From JAEUMG01 sp963805405 (GTDB taxonomy: Bacteria; Pseudomonadota; Alphaproteobacteria; Rhizobiales; Aestuariivirgaceae), in NCBI GenBank assembly GCA_963805405.1, contig CAWDUC010000011.1, positions 186,001-250,000 on the forward strand: a DNA stretch of 64,000 nt. The letters are read 5' to 3'. A model generated the notes under the pieces. That model saw only the letters and a list, made by a program, of their open reading frames with translations, had not been told where the DNA came from and did no database searches. The stretch's first letter is position 1. Each line of letters starts with the position of its first letter. The position numbers were made by a program, and so were the translations under genes. This document shows, in pieces, positions 1 through 10,200 of this stretch.

Positions 1-1736
1 CTTGTCGCCCTTGGCTTCCATCGCGGCCCGACGATGCGGCGAGTACATCATCGGCTACGGCCAAATGAATGCGGCGCGCCGGTATATCGATCTCGATTCG
101 GTCGCCTTCCTCGACAAGGCCGATCAAGCCGCCCTCGGCTGCTTCCGGCGAAACATGGCCGATCGACAGTCCCGAGGTTCCGCCCGAGAAGCGGCCGTCG
201 GTGACGAGCGCGCAAGCCTTGCCCAATCCCTTGGATTTGATGTAGCTGGTCGGATAGAGCATTTCCTGCATGCCGGGTCCGCCGCGCGGGCCTTCATAGC
301 GGATCAGGACGATATCTCCAGCCTTGATCTTGCCGGTGAGAATGCCTTCGACCGCCGCGTCCTGGCTTTCGAAAATGCGCGCCGGTCCGGTGAAGCGCAG
401 GATGCTTTCATCGACGCCCGCCGTCTTCACGATGCAGCCGTCCTCGGCGAGATTGCCATAGAGCACGGCCAATCCGCCATCCTTCGAAAAGGCATGGTCG
501 ATTTCACGGATGGCGCCGGTCTTGCGATCACTATCGAGTTCCTGGAAGCGCCGCTCCTGGCTGAAGGCAACCTGCGTCGGCACGCCGCCGGGTGCCGCTA
601 GATAGAAATTCCGCACGCTCTCGCTCTGCGTGCGGCTGATATCCCAGCGCGACAAGGCATTGGCGAGCGTGCCGCTGTGAACCGAACCGACGGATGAATC
701 GATGAGGCCGGCTTTGTCGAGTTCGCCCAGGATCGCCATGATACCGCCGGCGCGGTGCACGTCTTCGATATGCACATCCGATTTCGACGGCGCCACCTTG
801 CACAAGACCGGTACGCGCCGCGACAGGCGATCGATATCGGCCATGGTGAAGGGAACCTCGCCCTCATGCGCGGCGGCGAGAAGATGCAAAACGGTGTTGG
901 TCGAGCCGCCCATCGCAATGTCGAGCGTCATGGCATTCTCGAAAGCGGCAAAGCTGGCGATCGAACGCGGCAATACGGACGCATCATCCTGCTCATACCA
1001 GCGCCGTGCCAGATCGACGACGAGATGGCCGGCTTCGACGAAGAGACGCTTGCGATCGGCATGGGTGGCAAGCACCGTGCCATTGCCGGGCAATGCCAGG
1101 CCCAAGAGCTTCGGTCAGGCAGTTCATCGAATTGGCGGTAAACATGCCCGAGCATGAGCCGCAGGTCGGGCAAGCCGAGCGCTCGATGATCTTGACGTCT
1201 TCTTCGCTCACCTTGTCGTCGGCGGCTGCCACCATGGCATCGACGAGATCGAGCGCCTTGACCTTGCCGTTGAGCGTGGCCTTGCCCGCTTCCATCGGGC
1301 CGCCCGAGACGAAGACGGTCGGTATGTTGAGGCGCAAGGTCGCCATCAGCATGCCAGGGGTGATCTTGTCGCAATTGGAAATGCACACCAAGGCGTCGGC
1401 GCAATGGGCATTCGCCATGTATTCGACAGAGTCGGCGATGATCTCGCGCGACGGCAGGCTGTAGAGCATGCCGTCATGGCCCATGGCGATGCCGTCATCG
1501 ACGGCGATGGTGTTGAACTCCTTGGCGACGCCGCCGGCGGCTTCGATCTCGCGGGCTACAAGCTGGCCAAGATCCTTCAAATGCACATGGCCCGGCACGA
1601 ACTGGGTAAATGAGTTGGAGATCGCGATGATCGGCTTTCCGAAATCCGAATCCTTCATGCCGGTGGCGCGCCACAAGCCCCTGGCGCCGGCCATGTTGCG
1701 GCCATGGGTGGTCGTACGCGAACGATAGGCAGGCAT
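1..1736 (-). CDS. ilvD: Dihydroxy-acid dehydratase, C-terminus outside window, two frameshifts
   Basis: IlvD is the Fe-S dehydratase that makes 2-keto acids in valine, leucine and isoleucine synthesis. The N-terminal frame (1736 to about 1105) opens MPAYRSRTTTHGRNMAGARG and carries the ISNSFTQFVPGH stretch, the cluster cysteine in CISNCDKITPGM, and SACPTCGSCSGMFTANSMNC. At 1101-1103 one extra base in a run of three Gs (minus strand) breaks the frame. Dropping it restores GLALPGNGTVLATHADR and a continuous IlvD reading, including IAMGGSTNTVLHLLAAA and DGRFSGGTSGLSIGHVSPEA. A second one-base insertion near position 33 separates LAVADDVLAA from RRAAMEAKGDK. The gene runs off the left edge. Two indels in a biosynthetic gene with otherwise perfect conservation point to sequence error rather than a pseudogene. 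A GGAG lies 8 bases before the ATG. Confidence 0.95.
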
Positions 1737-1768
1737 GGACAGGCTCCGGATGTGAAAGGCGTTCCGCG

Positions 1769-1796
1769 ATACTACACTATCCGCGGTTTTGTCGAA
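1769..1796 (-). promoter_or_regulatory. Candidate promoter of ilvD
   Basis: On the minus strand TTCGAC and TAGTAT stand 16 bases apart, about 30 bases before the ilvD start. They resemble weak -35 and -10 boxes. This is a visual match only, with no supporting operator. Confidence 0.3.
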
Positions 1797-1838
1797 TGCC
1801 GCCGAGGCATGGCAGCATTTCGGTTAAGATTGTCTCAC

Positions 1839-2513
1839 CTATTCACGCCCGGTGCACTGCCAGGCAGCAGGTCCGGCGAGCCCGGGCGGCAATTTGGTCT
1901 TGGCGTCGCCGCAGGCGGCTTCGATCTGCGCTTCCGTCAGATTGCGCGCGCCGCTCAGATCGGTGTCGCGCAGGTCGGCGAACTGCAATGTCGCATTCTT
2001 CAGATCGGCGCCGTCAAATATTGCGCCGCGGAGATCGGCGCGCGCCAGAAAGGCGTAAGTGAGGTCGGCACCGGCCAGGTCGGCTCCGACGAGCAGCGCA
2101 CGGCCCAGTTCCGCCCTCTGCAGATTGGCCTTGCCGAGCTTCGCTCCTGTCAGATCGGCGCGATCGAAACTGGCGCGGTCGAGGTCGGCGGTGCGAAGAT
2201 CGGCCGCAGCGAGGATGGCGCGATCGAAAATGGCGTGATCGAGGATGGCGCCGCTCAACTTCGCATCGGCAAGCAGCGCGCGGCTCAGATCGATCTTGCT
2301 CGCATGGGCGCCGGAGAAGTTGGCGCCGGTAAGGTCGCTGCGGCTAAAATCGGCTTCGGCCAGATTGCCATTGCTGAAGTCATAGCCCGCCATCAGGCGG
2401 TTGACCTTCGAACAGCCCGTCCAATCGACACCGGGGGCAGGGGCATCGGAACAGGCCGCATATCCCGGCGCCGCCGCGCAAGCCCAGATCGCCAGTCCCG
2501 CAATCGCTCTCAT
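1839..2513 (-). CDS. Secreted pentapeptide-repeat protein
   Basis: A pentapeptide-repeat protein built from long runs of A(D/N)LXX units, for example ADLRTADLDRASFDRADLTG, which fold into a right-handed beta-helix. I start it at 2513, where MRAIAGLAIWACAAAPGYAA gives a signal peptide with an AXA-type cleavage site. An upstream in-frame start at 2603 would add 30 residues before the signal peptide and run into the divergent neighbour. Two cysteines precede the repeats and the last 40 residues leave the repeat pattern (EAQIEAACGDAK). Export to the periplasm or cell surface is inferred from the signal. No function can be assigned: the repeat is a scaffold shared by many unrelated proteins. Confidence 0.8.
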   Translation of the reverse strand: MRAIAGLAIWACAAAPGYAACSDAPAPGVDWTGCSKVNRLMAGYDFSNGNLAEADFSRSDLTGANFSGAHASKIDLSRALLADAKLSGAILDHAIFDRAILAAADLRTADLDRASFDRADLTGAKLGKANLQRAELGRALLVGADLAGADLTYAFLARADLRGAIFDGADLKNATLQFADLRDTDLSGARNLTEAQIEAACGDAKTKLPPGLAGPAAWQCTGRE

Positions 2514-2624
2514 CGTCCAGCGCCGCACGTCGCGTCTCCCGTCATCAATCGAGGCAGTCTGGTGGAAATTTAGCAGCTGTTGCGGCCCCATCCAAACAGG
2601 CATATTCCATCGCCAGTATACGAT

Positions 2625-3629
2625 ATGCGAGAGGCCACGGCCATTTTACTTGCCCATAGCGACAAGGCGGAACGCGCGGTACCGGCCCGCGCCGTCTACC
2701 GGTATGTCTGGCAGACGAGCCGGAAGGCGCAGATGCTCATCTGCCTACTGACGATGATCATCGCGCCGCTGCCGATGGTCTATCTCGAATTGCAGCGCCG
2801 CATGGTCGACGAGGCGGTCACCGAGCGCAATCTGGGTTTCCTCGCCAGGCTCGCCATCGCCTATCTGGTGGTGATCTGCATCAAGAGCGTACTCAAATAC
2901 GTGCTCAACATGGCCAAGGGCATCGCCATCGAGACAGTGGCGCGCGATATCAGACGCCGCGTGATGGTCAAGGCCTCGGAGGCGCACGACCCGAAGCGGC
3001 GGGCAGGCGATGTCGTTCCGGGCGCCACGCTGGTCTCCATCCTGGCTGCTGAAACCGAAGACATGAGCGGCTTTGCCGGTGATGCCTTCGCCGTGCCGCT
3101 GCTCAGCGGCGGTACCGTTCTCTACGTCGTCGGCTACCTGATCTGGGTGCAGCCCGAGATCGCGCTCCTCGCGCTTGCCGTCTATCTGCCGCAGTTAATC
3201 ATCGTGCCGATGACGCAGCACACGATCAATCGCCTGGCGCGACTGCAAATCAGGCTCACGCGATTTCTGGGCCACGTCGCCGAGCACGGTCAGCAGTTGC
3301 ATGCTGGCATCCTGCGCAATGCCGGACGTACACTCATCGAGCGGCTCTATCGCGTGCGGGTCTGGATCTACCTGCGCAAGTACTTCCTCTCAGAACTCGG
3401 TAACTTTCTCGCTAGCCTCGGGCCACTCATCGTGCTCACCGTCGGCGGCTATCTCGTCATCACCGGGCGAACGGAAATTGGAACGCTGGTGGTCTTCATC
3501 TCGGGCTTGCAGCGCATCGCCGATCCATGGGACGAGATGGTGAACTTCTATCGCGCCATTTCCAACACGTCGGTCATTTTCGCGATGATCAACACTAAAC
3601 TCGACCCTGCCTTGGCCGCCAATTCCTGA
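2625..3629 (+). CDS. ABC transporter transmembrane domain protein without ATPase domain
   Basis: About 334 residues with the layout of the type 1 ABC exporter membrane domain: a hydrophobic pair near residues 30-100, a cytoplasmic loop with GIAIETVARDIRRRVM, then membrane segments around LLSGGTVLYVVGYLIWVQP, ALLALAVYLPQLIIVPM and LGPLIVLTVGGYLVITG. A full exporter would continue into a nucleotide-binding domain; here the protein stops at TKLDPALAANS with no Walker A motif, and no ATPase gene follows. Start taken at the ATG at 2625, although the frame is open from 2580. It may pair with an ATPase encoded elsewhere or have lost transport. Divergent from the pentapeptide gene, with about 110 bases between them. 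Confidence 0.75.
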   Translation: MREATAILLAHSDKAERAVPARAVYRYVWQTSRKAQMLICLLTMIIAPLPMVYLELQRRMVDEAVTERNLGFLARLAIAYLVVICIKSVLKYVLNMAKGIAIETVARDIRRRVMVKASEAHDPKRRAGDVVPGATLVSILAAETEDMSGFAGDAFAVPLLSGGTVLYVVGYLIWVQPEIALLALAVYLPQLIIVPMTQHTINRLARLQIRLTRFLGHVAEHGQQLHAGILRNAGRTLIERLYRVRVWIYLRKYFLSELGNFLASLGPLIVLTVGGYLVITGRTEIGTLVVFISGLQRIADPWDEMVNFYRAISNTSVIFAMINTKLDPALAANS

Positions 3630-3706
3630 TCCCGGTTGCCCGTTCCATACAAGACCGTACCGAGGGGTTCGAGGGATATGTCTGCAGCGATTCTCCGGAG
3701 GTTATC

Positions 3707-4483
3707 GTGAAAGCCCATGTCGTCCTCGCCCATCCCGAGCCCAGATCCTTCAACGGCAATCTGGCGCGCATCGCTGACGCGGCTCTCTCGGCGCAGGGCT
3801 ATTCGGTGACCATCTCCGATCTTTACGCTATGGGCTTCGATCCGTGCGAGGGCCCGCGGCACTACGACAGCCGCCATGCATCGGAGCGCTTCGATGCCCA
3901 GGCCGAGCAGTACCATGCCTCGAAGCAGCAGGCGCTCGCCGATCCGGTGAAGTCCGAGATTGCGCGGCTCGAGGCCGCCGATCTCCTCATCTTGCAGTAT
4001 CCCATGTGGTGGCATTTGCCGCCGGCGATGCTGAAGGGCTGGTTCGACCGCGTCTTTGCCTATGGCGCGGTCTATGCCAGCCAGAGACGCTTCGAGACGG
4101 GACACTTCAAGGGCAAACGCGCAATGCTGTCGGTGACCGTTGGAACGAGTGCCGAGACCTATGCGCATGACGGCCGCAGCGGCGACATCGACCTCCTCCT
4201 TTGGCCGGTCAATTTCTCGCTTGCCTATGTCGGTTTCGAGGTGCTTTCGCCCTTCATCGCCTATGGTGTCGAGGCAGGTTTGCGCTATTCGGATGCGAGC
4301 GTGGTTACGCAGCGCCTCAAGCGGATAGAACAGGATTGGCGTGGTGCACTTTCACGCCTTGATGATCGCCCCGTTATTCCTTTCAACCGCATGGGCGAAT
4401 GGGGCAGCGACGGACGCATCTTGGCGGATGCGCCGGTGCATTCACCCTTCATCCGTAGAAAGAAGCGCCTTGATCTTGAGTAG
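3707..4483 (+). CDS. NAD(P)H oxidoreductase, flavodoxin-like fold (KefF/MdaB/NQO type)
   Basis: A flavin-dependent quinone-reductase-like protein of 258 residues. The N-terminus KAHVVLAHPEPRSFNGNLA is the FMN/FAD phosphate-binding loop of the Flavodoxin_2 family, and LLILQYPMWWHLPPAMLKGWFDRVFAYG is the typical flavin and active-site stretch. GVEAGLRYSDA and the C-terminal region fit the longer NQO-like members. The start is a GTG at 3707 with a good GGAGG seven bases upstream. Probable role: two-electron reduction of quinones or related electrophiles in the cytoplasm. It stands alone between the ABC membrane protein and the Nudix gene, so context does not name a substrate. Confidence 0.88.
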   Translation: MKAHVVLAHPEPRSFNGNLARIADAALSAQGYSVTISDLYAMGFDPCEGPRHYDSRHASERFDAQAEQYHASKQQALADPVKSEIARLEAADLLILQYPMWWHLPPAMLKGWFDRVFAYGAVYASQRRFETGHFKGKRAMLSVTVGTSAETYAHDGRSGDIDLLLWPVNFSLAYVGFEVLSPFIAYGVEAGLRYSDASVVTQRLKRIEQDWRGALSRLDDRPVIPFNRMGEWGSDGRILADAPVHSPFIRRKKRLDLE

Positions 4484-4534
4484 GGGCGTGGGCCCCATCG
4501 CAACTCAAGGTAGACTGCGCCTATATTCGCCTTG

Positions 4535-5011
4535 ATGAGCGTCAAGAGAGCGACAGCCAAGCGACGATCGCGAATTGCACGCGCGAAGAAGGCTGTCCCC
4601 CAGGTCGGTGCACTGCCGTGGCGCAAGCGCGGTGGGACGATCGAGATCCTATTGGTGACATCGCGCACCACAGGACGCTGGCTCATACCCAAGGGTGGAG
4701 TGATGGCAAATTTCGTCGACATGAACGCCGCGCGACAAGAGGCCTTTGAAGAAGCTGGCGTTACCGGGCGCATGCAACGCAAGAGTATCGGCACTTACAC
4801 CTACAGCAAGCTCGATGCTGGCTACCCAGCACAACTCTGCCGCGTCAAGGTCTATGCGCTAGAGGTCGTGCATGAGTTGAGGGCCTGGCCTGAGATGACC
4901 CAGCGCAAGCGACGCTGGTACGCCGTCAAGGATGCACTGAAGCGCGTTGGCGAGCGCGATCTTCGCAAGATAGTCCAGAAGTTCGCACGGTCGCGATCAC
5001 TTCTGGACTAG
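4535..5011 (+). CDS. NUDIX hydrolase with degenerate Nudix box
   Basis: A 158-residue Nudix-fold protein of the diphosphoinositol-polyphosphate-phosphohydrolase-like group common in alphaproteobacteria. A basic N-terminal tail (about 20 residues) is followed by VGALPWRKRGGTIEILLVTSR, WLIPKGGV and the Nudix box near residues 54-77. The box keeps the metal-binding EE of EAFEEAGV, but the usual first Glu and the Arg of the REUXEE core are replaced (VDMNAARQE). Activity is therefore plausible but not certain. The ATG at 4535 is preferred over the TTG three bases earlier. Confidence 0.82.
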   Translation: MSVKRATAKRRSRIARAKKAVPQVGALPWRKRGGTIEILLVTSRTTGRWLIPKGGVMANFVDMNAARQEAFEEAGVTGRMQRKSIGTYTYSKLDAGYPAQLCRVKVYALEVVHELRAWPEMTQRKRRWYAVKDALKRVGERDLRKIVQKFARSRSLLD

Positions 5012-5035
5012 ATGATTTGTCTCCGCAAGCGCGGG

Positions 5036-6052
5036 TTATTTCTGAGGCTGCAGTTCCTCATTCACGGCATCTTTGCCGGCTTGCCATGTGCGACCGACTT
5101 TCTCCGTCAGTTCCTCGATGCTTCCCTTCGCCGCGCCGACGAGATCTTCCTCATCCGCCTTGGCGGCCACTACGCCGACGACGTTTTCGACGCTCTCCGC
5201 AACGCGCTCTACGGTGTCGGCGGCGCTCTCGGTAAATGCATCTTTCAACGTGTCGCTGGTACGCCCGAGATATTGATCTTCGATGCGCGTGCGAGGCAAC
5301 ATGCTTGCCAAGGCGGCGCCTACGATCAGGCCGCCAGCGGCAACCACAAGCGGGTATTCCTCGAAAAGCGTGGCCGCCCTGCCCTGCAATTCCTGGCCCA
5401 TCAGGGTCGCCTTGCGCTTTACTTGCGTGCCGGTCTGGCGTGCTCGATCGGCGGCTCCTCCCACATATTCGCGGGCTGATTCTCCCACGGACGACACATA
5501 GTCTCCGGCTTCATTGGCGCGATCGGAAACGGTTGCTGCGGCATCCTTGGCCGTCTGGGTCAGGCGAGACGTCATGTCAGAGGCTGAATCAGCGAGCCCA
5601 CTTGCTGCATTGCCGATCCCGCTCGCCGTCCCTGCGATTGTCTCGGAGACACTCGATGCAGCCGCGGAGACGGCTCCTACCGCCTTGGCAGCGACGCCCG
5701 GGCTATCCGGTCTGTTATGATCCCTTCCATTCCCATGCATCGGGCGATTTTCGCGTGGCGGCTCTGCCCGCTCGGCGCTTCTGCCGCCGCGCAAGGCTCC
5801 AAAAGCACCCCGTCCCGACAAGAACATCGCGCAACCCGTGCTTATGAGAAGCGTAGGCAAAGGATTTGAGGCGGCAGATTTACCCATACCCATGAGGAAG
5901 TTTCCGCCGCCGCCTTTCGCATAACTCAACACTTCGTCGAGGACGCGCCCTGGTGTCAGGCTCGCCGACAACTCATCCAGCGTCGATGCGAGTCTATCGC
6001 GCCGCTCAAAGGTCTCGCGTTCGACTTCGCGGGCTGTTGACATTGCTCTCAT
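5036..6052 (-). CDS. DUF3618 family membrane-associated stress protein
   Basis: A 338-residue protein opening with the DUF3618 pattern (about residues 1-80): a charged helix (REVERETFERRDRLASTLDEL), then a hydrophobic patch NPLPTLLISTGCAMFLSG. The middle is low-complexity and rich in Ala, Ser and Thr (ASSVSETIAGTASGIGNAAS) with amphipathic repeats like LEA-type stress proteins. A second membrane segment, EYPLVVAAGGLIVGAALASM, precedes an acidic helical tail. I start at 6052; a second ATG at 6043 is also possible. Its 5' end overlaps the stop of the holin-like gene by four bases, so the three minus-strand genes form one transcription unit. These trios are usually general-stress genes in this group; that role is inferred from family habit. 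Confidence 0.8.
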   Translation of the reverse strand: MRAMSTAREVERETFERRDRLASTLDELSASLTPGRVLDEVLSYAKGGGGNFLMGMGKSAASNPLPTLLISTGCAMFLSGRGAFGALRGGRSAERAEPPRENRPMHGNGRDHNRPDSPGVAAKAVGAVSAAASSVSETIAGTASGIGNAASGLADSASDMTSRLTQTAKDAAATVSDRANEAGDYVSSVGESAREYVGGAADRARQTGTQVKRKATLMGQELQGRAATLFEEYPLVVAAGGLIVGAALASMLPRTRIEDQYLGRTSDTLKDAFTESAADTVERVAESVENVVGVVAAKADEEDLVGAAKGSIEELTEKVGRTWQAGKDAVNEELQPQK

Positions 6053-6456
6053 GACACATGTTCCTTGATTGTGTTGATGTCCTGGCGAACGCCGTGAAGC
6101 GAACGTTCTGGAACGAGTTCGGTCGATTTTATGCTGTTCATTCCGCGCGCGGCGAGGAGTGCACCGATCAGCAATACGGCAGCCGCGACGATGGTCAGTG
6201 CCCATTCCCGCGCAAGCCCCGCAATGACCAGCCACTCCGTGGCCGCAAGACAAGCAACGCCGATCCCGGCGATAAGGCACACTGCGCCGGCCCCGACCAT
6301 GACGCCGCCATTCGCAAGCCGTCCCAGTTTTTCATTTAACTCGACGCGGACCAGCCGAAGTTCAGCCTGCATCAATAGGGTCACATCGTTTATGACGTCC
6401 GATATCAATCGAGCGATCGGCCTGCGCGTATCACTGTCCATTGAGCTGACTTTCAT
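6049..6456 (-). CDS. Phage holin family (Holin-X, PF07332-like) membrane protein
   Basis: A small membrane protein of about 135 residues. A polar start (MDSDTRRPIARLISDVINDV) leads into the conserved LLMQAELRLVRVELNEK helix, followed by two hydrophobic segments around AGAVCLIAGIGVACLAATEWL and ALTIVAAAVLLIGALLAARG. The layout is that of the Holin-X/superfamily III group, which despite the name is a chromosomal stress-associated family. Start is either 6456 (MKVSS) or 6441 (MDSD); both overlap the preceding gene's end. Middle gene of the trio. No phage genes are nearby, so a lysis role is unlikely. Confidence 0.8.
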   Translation of the reverse strand: MKVSSMDSDTRRPIARLISDVINDVTLLMQAELRLVRVELNEKLGRLANGGVMVGAGAVCLIAGIGVACLAATEWLVIAGLAREWALTIVAAAVLLIGALLAARGMNSIKSTELVPERSLHGVRQDINTIKEHVS

Positions 6457-6946
6457 TTCGATTGTCGGTGCCGCCTTCGGTACCAGAAGTGCTGCGCAGG
6501 AAGCGCGAGAGCGCGAAGCCTGCTGCGATCGTTCCGGCGATAAACAAAGTGGGATTTCGCCTCGCCAATTCCGCAGCGCCATGTGTGAGATCGGAGAGGT
6601 TTTGGCCCTTGATGGTGTCGGCGAAACTTTCGACGTGGTTTGCAGCCTGGTTGAGGCTTTTCGCCAGTCCGGGCGATTCAGAAGCGACTTCATTGCCCGC
6701 AGTCTGCATCGCCTTGGCGAGGCTGCCGAGTGCATTGACACCGCGATCGACGCCGGCTTCGGTTTTGTCGCTCAACTGCTCGGTCACGCGATTGACCGCG
6801 GAGCGCGCCTCCCGGCCAACGACGCTGCCGAGATTCTTGGAGACATCGAGGATTTGATCGACGAGTTCTGATGCCTTGGCGGACGCGCCGTTGTCGCGAC
6901 CGTAATCTTCTCGCGCGGCATTCGCCGCCTCATCATATGTTGTCAT
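6431..6946 (-). CDS. Nutrient-deprivation-induced-type helical membrane protein
   Basis: A 171-residue protein made mostly of amphipathic helices: ASELVDQILDVSKNLGSVVG, then VNRVTEQLSDKTEAGVDRGV and KSLNQAANHVESFADTIKGQ. One membrane segment follows (NPTLFIAGTIAAGFALSRFL) before a short Gly/Asn-rich tail. Similar proteins head DUF3618/Holin-X trios in rhizobia, where some are called nutrient deprivation-induced protein. Function is unknown; membrane tethering in stress is an inference. First gene of the unit, with a possible ECF-type promoter about 30-50 bases upstream. Confidence 0.72.
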   Translation of the reverse strand: MTTYDEAANAAREDYGRDNGASAKASELVDQILDVSKNLGSVVGREARSAVNRVTEQLSDKTEAGVDRGVNALGSLAKAMQTAGNEVASESPGLAKSLNQAANHVESFADTIKGQNLSDLTHGAAELARRNPTLFIAGTIAAGFALSRFLRSTSGTEGGTDNRNESQLNGQ

Positions 6947-6971
6947 GCTACGAGCCCTTTTTCTGGGTGAT

Positions 6972-6998
6972 GAAAGTCGGCAATTTCATGAAAGTTCC
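6972..6998 (-). promoter_or_regulatory. Possible general-stress (EcfG-type) promoter of the stress trio
   Basis: On the minus strand GGAAC (6998-6994) is followed 17 bases later by CTTT. The alphaproteobacterial general-stress sigma factor EcfG uses GGAAC, a 16-18 base spacer and GTT. The -35 box is perfect and the -10 has a mismatch. It fits the stress character of the operon but is weak evidence by itself. Confidence 0.3.
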
Positions 6999-7228
6999 AA
7001 GCGTCGCGAAGGTCCCTTGAGCACGTCGCGAGGCCTTGCGGGTCCACCAAATCGCTAAATGCTGGAGGGCTTCTGAAAACTTGAAACTGACTCGCGATGA
7101 CTTCCGATGCTTCGTTGACTTGGCCTGCTCGCCTTGGGCGCGTGGATGACGGCCTTTTTGCCAACTCTTTCCTCACCTTGTCTTCCGACTGTGCTGGCCC
7201 TTGCGGACGAGCATGCTAACTTCAGCGA

Positions 7229-10200
7229 ATGGCCGACCCCCTGCCCGCTTCGCTCGGTATTATTGTCCTTCCCGACGGCATCCATGTTGCCGTCGTCTCG
7301 CGCCATGCGACGCGCATCGATTTCTGCCTCTATGACGAGGCCGGCAGCTTCGAGACCCTGCGGGTACCCCTCGAAACCCGCATCGGCGACATCCATTCGA
7401 GCTTCATCGCCGGCATAAATGCCTGGCGCGCGGTACGGCCTGCGCGCCGAGGGCCCGTGGGATCCGGCGCAAGGCCATCGCTTCGATCCGAAGAAACTTC
7501 TTGCCGACCCTTATGCCTTTGCCTTCGACCGCGCCTTCGAACACCATGCCGAACTGCAATTGCCGCCAAACCGTGCCGTCGATACCGCGCCCTACATGCC
7601 CAAGGGCATCATCGGCCTGCCCTCCCCATCCCCTGCCCCGCGGCTTGAGCGCCGAGGCCCGCCTGGTTTCGTCTACGAGGTCGCGGTCAAGGCCTTCAGC
7701 AAGCTTCATCCGGCTATTCCGGAGGCCCAGCGCGGGACGGTCGCGGCGCTCGCACATCCCGCCGTCATCGAGCATCTGACCAAGCTTCGAGTCGATACTA
7801 TCGAATTGATGCCGCTCACTGCGGCGATCGATGAGCGGCATTTGCCGGCGCTCGGCCTGCATAATGCGTGGTTCTACAATCCCGTCACGTTCCTGGCGCC
7901 TGACCCGCGGCTAGCGCCCGGCGGCTTTGCCGAAATCCGCAAAACGGTCGCCGCACTGCATGAGGCGGGCATCGCCGTCATCCTCGACATGGTGCTCAAC
8001 CATACCGGCGAGAGCGACGTCGAAGGCACGACACTATCGCTGCGCGGCCTTGATAATGCACTCTATTACAGTCATTCCGTTGACGATCCGGGCCGGCTCA
8101 TCAACGATACGGGCTGCGGCAATACCATGGCGCTCGACGTGGCGCCGGTTGCGCGTTTGGCGCTCGATTCGCTCAGACGCTGGGCACATGAAACCGGGCT
8201 CGACGGTTTCCGCTTCGATCTGGCGACAGTGCTGGGACGTACGGCGCAAGGCTTTACCACCGACGCGCCTTTACTGGCCGCAATCGAAGCCGATCCACTG
8301 CTCCGTGAACTGACGATGATTGCCGAACCCTGGGATGTCGGGCCTGGCGGCTATCGGTTGGGACAATTCCCCGGGCGGTGGGGCGAATGGAACGATCATT
8401 ATCGCGACGATGTCCGCCGCTTCTGGCGCGGCGATCGCGGCATGCTGGGCGCTCTGGCGACGCGGCTCTCGGGCTCTTCCGATATTTTTCGCAGCACGCA
8501 TCGGTTGCCGTCGGCGAGCGTCAACTACCTTGCCGCGCATGACGGCTTTCCCCTGGGCGATGTCGTTGCCTATGCCGGAAAGCACAATGAGGCGAATGGC
8601 GAATACAACCGGGACGGGACGGACAACAACCTTTCCTGGAATAACGGCGTCGAGGGCTGGCCCCCCGATATTCTGTCGTTCTGCAGAACGACAGAACGTC
8701 CGTCCGGAGCCCCTGTTGAGAGCGCACCGGCCGCGCCAGAATCGGTGCGGGAAAACGTGCCTAAACGCCGCGCAAACGACGTGAAATCGCTTCTCGCGAC
8801 GCTGTTTTTGACGCGCGGAACGGTGATGCTGACTGCCGGCGACGAGTTCGGCCGTAGCCAGGGCGGCAACAACAATGCCTATGCGCAGGATAATGCCGTG
8901 ACCTGGCTCGACTGGGCCGGCATGGACCAGGAACGCTTTGAATTTGCATGCAAATTGGCAGACTTCCGGCGTCGCAACACAGCGCTTTTCGCGGATCGTT
9001 GGCTGACCGGCGGGCCGATCGATGCAACGGGCATACCGGATATAGTATGGCTGCATCCCGATGGCCGCCAAATGGCTGATTCCGACTGGGCGAACGGCCA
9101 AGCCATTGGTTTCATACTCTATGGCGGCGGCGAACGGCTTTGCGTGTGGATCAATGGATCGCCAGAAACCATAGCGATTTCAATGCCTTCGCCCAGGGCA
9201 TCCTACGCCTGGGAGGAAGCGCCAGCTTCTGTCCCTGCCCGCTCGGTCGCTTTCTCACTCGAAACTCGCAGTGCTGGCAAGCCAACCGGCACCCCCGACG
9301 AACTCCTTGAAAAGCTTGCTGAATCCGCCGGTATACAGCCCGTTTGGTGGGACATTGACGGGCGCAAGACGGATGTGCCGATCGAGACCAAACGCGCCCT
9401 CCTCACCGCCTTGGGCGTCGATTATTCCAATGCGCGCATCGCCTGGGACAGTCTTTATACGCAGATGAAGCGTAAAAATAGGACCTACCCAATCCCCGGC
9501 AACTATCTGACGCCCGAACTGAAAGACAAGATCAAGCTATTCGGATTGTCGGCGCATCTCTATACGTTGAAGACCAAGGATGACACCGGTTGCGGTGACT
9601 TTGCGACCTTGGCGGAATACTGTAAGTTCACGCAGTCTGTTGGCGCCTATACTGCTGGAATCAATCCGCTCCACCATCTTTTCCCGACCGATCGCGAGCG
9701 GATGAGCCCTTACCAGCCGTCCGATAGGCGCTTCATCGATCCGATTTACATCCATGTCGACGGCATGCCACCGGCGAAACCCGCAAAATATATCGATTAT
9801 TCAAGCCTTTGGGCGGAGAAGGACCGCCGTCTCCGCGCGCTTTACAAGACCGCAAAACCCGAGCCCGCCGATGAGGCCCTGACCCAGCATGCGATTTTTG
9901 AGGCCATTGCCCATAAATTTGGGACCGTCGACAGCGCGAAATGGCCGAAAGGCCTCGATAATTCAAAGGCTTCTGGGGTAGGGGCATTCGCGTCGGCGAA
10001 CCATGAGGAGGTCGGTTACCGCATTTTCCTGCAGCAATTGGCCATGCGCCAATTAGCAGAAGCGACGCGGGAAGGGGCGCCGATTTATGCCGATCTGGCG
10101 CTCGGCGTGGCCGAAGACAGTGGAGAAATCTGGGCTAATCCAGATATTTACGCGAAGGACGTGTCGATCGGCGCGCCACCGGATCCATTCGCAGCCGCGG

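Noticed and set aside
1704..2573. A repeat-rich plus-strand frame opposite the pentapeptide gene
   Set aside because: Its periodic GAVE/GAxQIG pattern is only the complement of the pentapeptide repeat, whose strand has the signal peptide.
6049..6456. Reading the Holin-X gene as evidence for a prophage
   Set aside because: No other phage gene is nearby and the same trio occurs as a chromosomal stress cluster.
6943..7176. A 77-codon minus-strand frame upstream of the stress trio
   Set aside because: No family resemblance, no good ribosome site, and it would cover the likely promoter of the trio.
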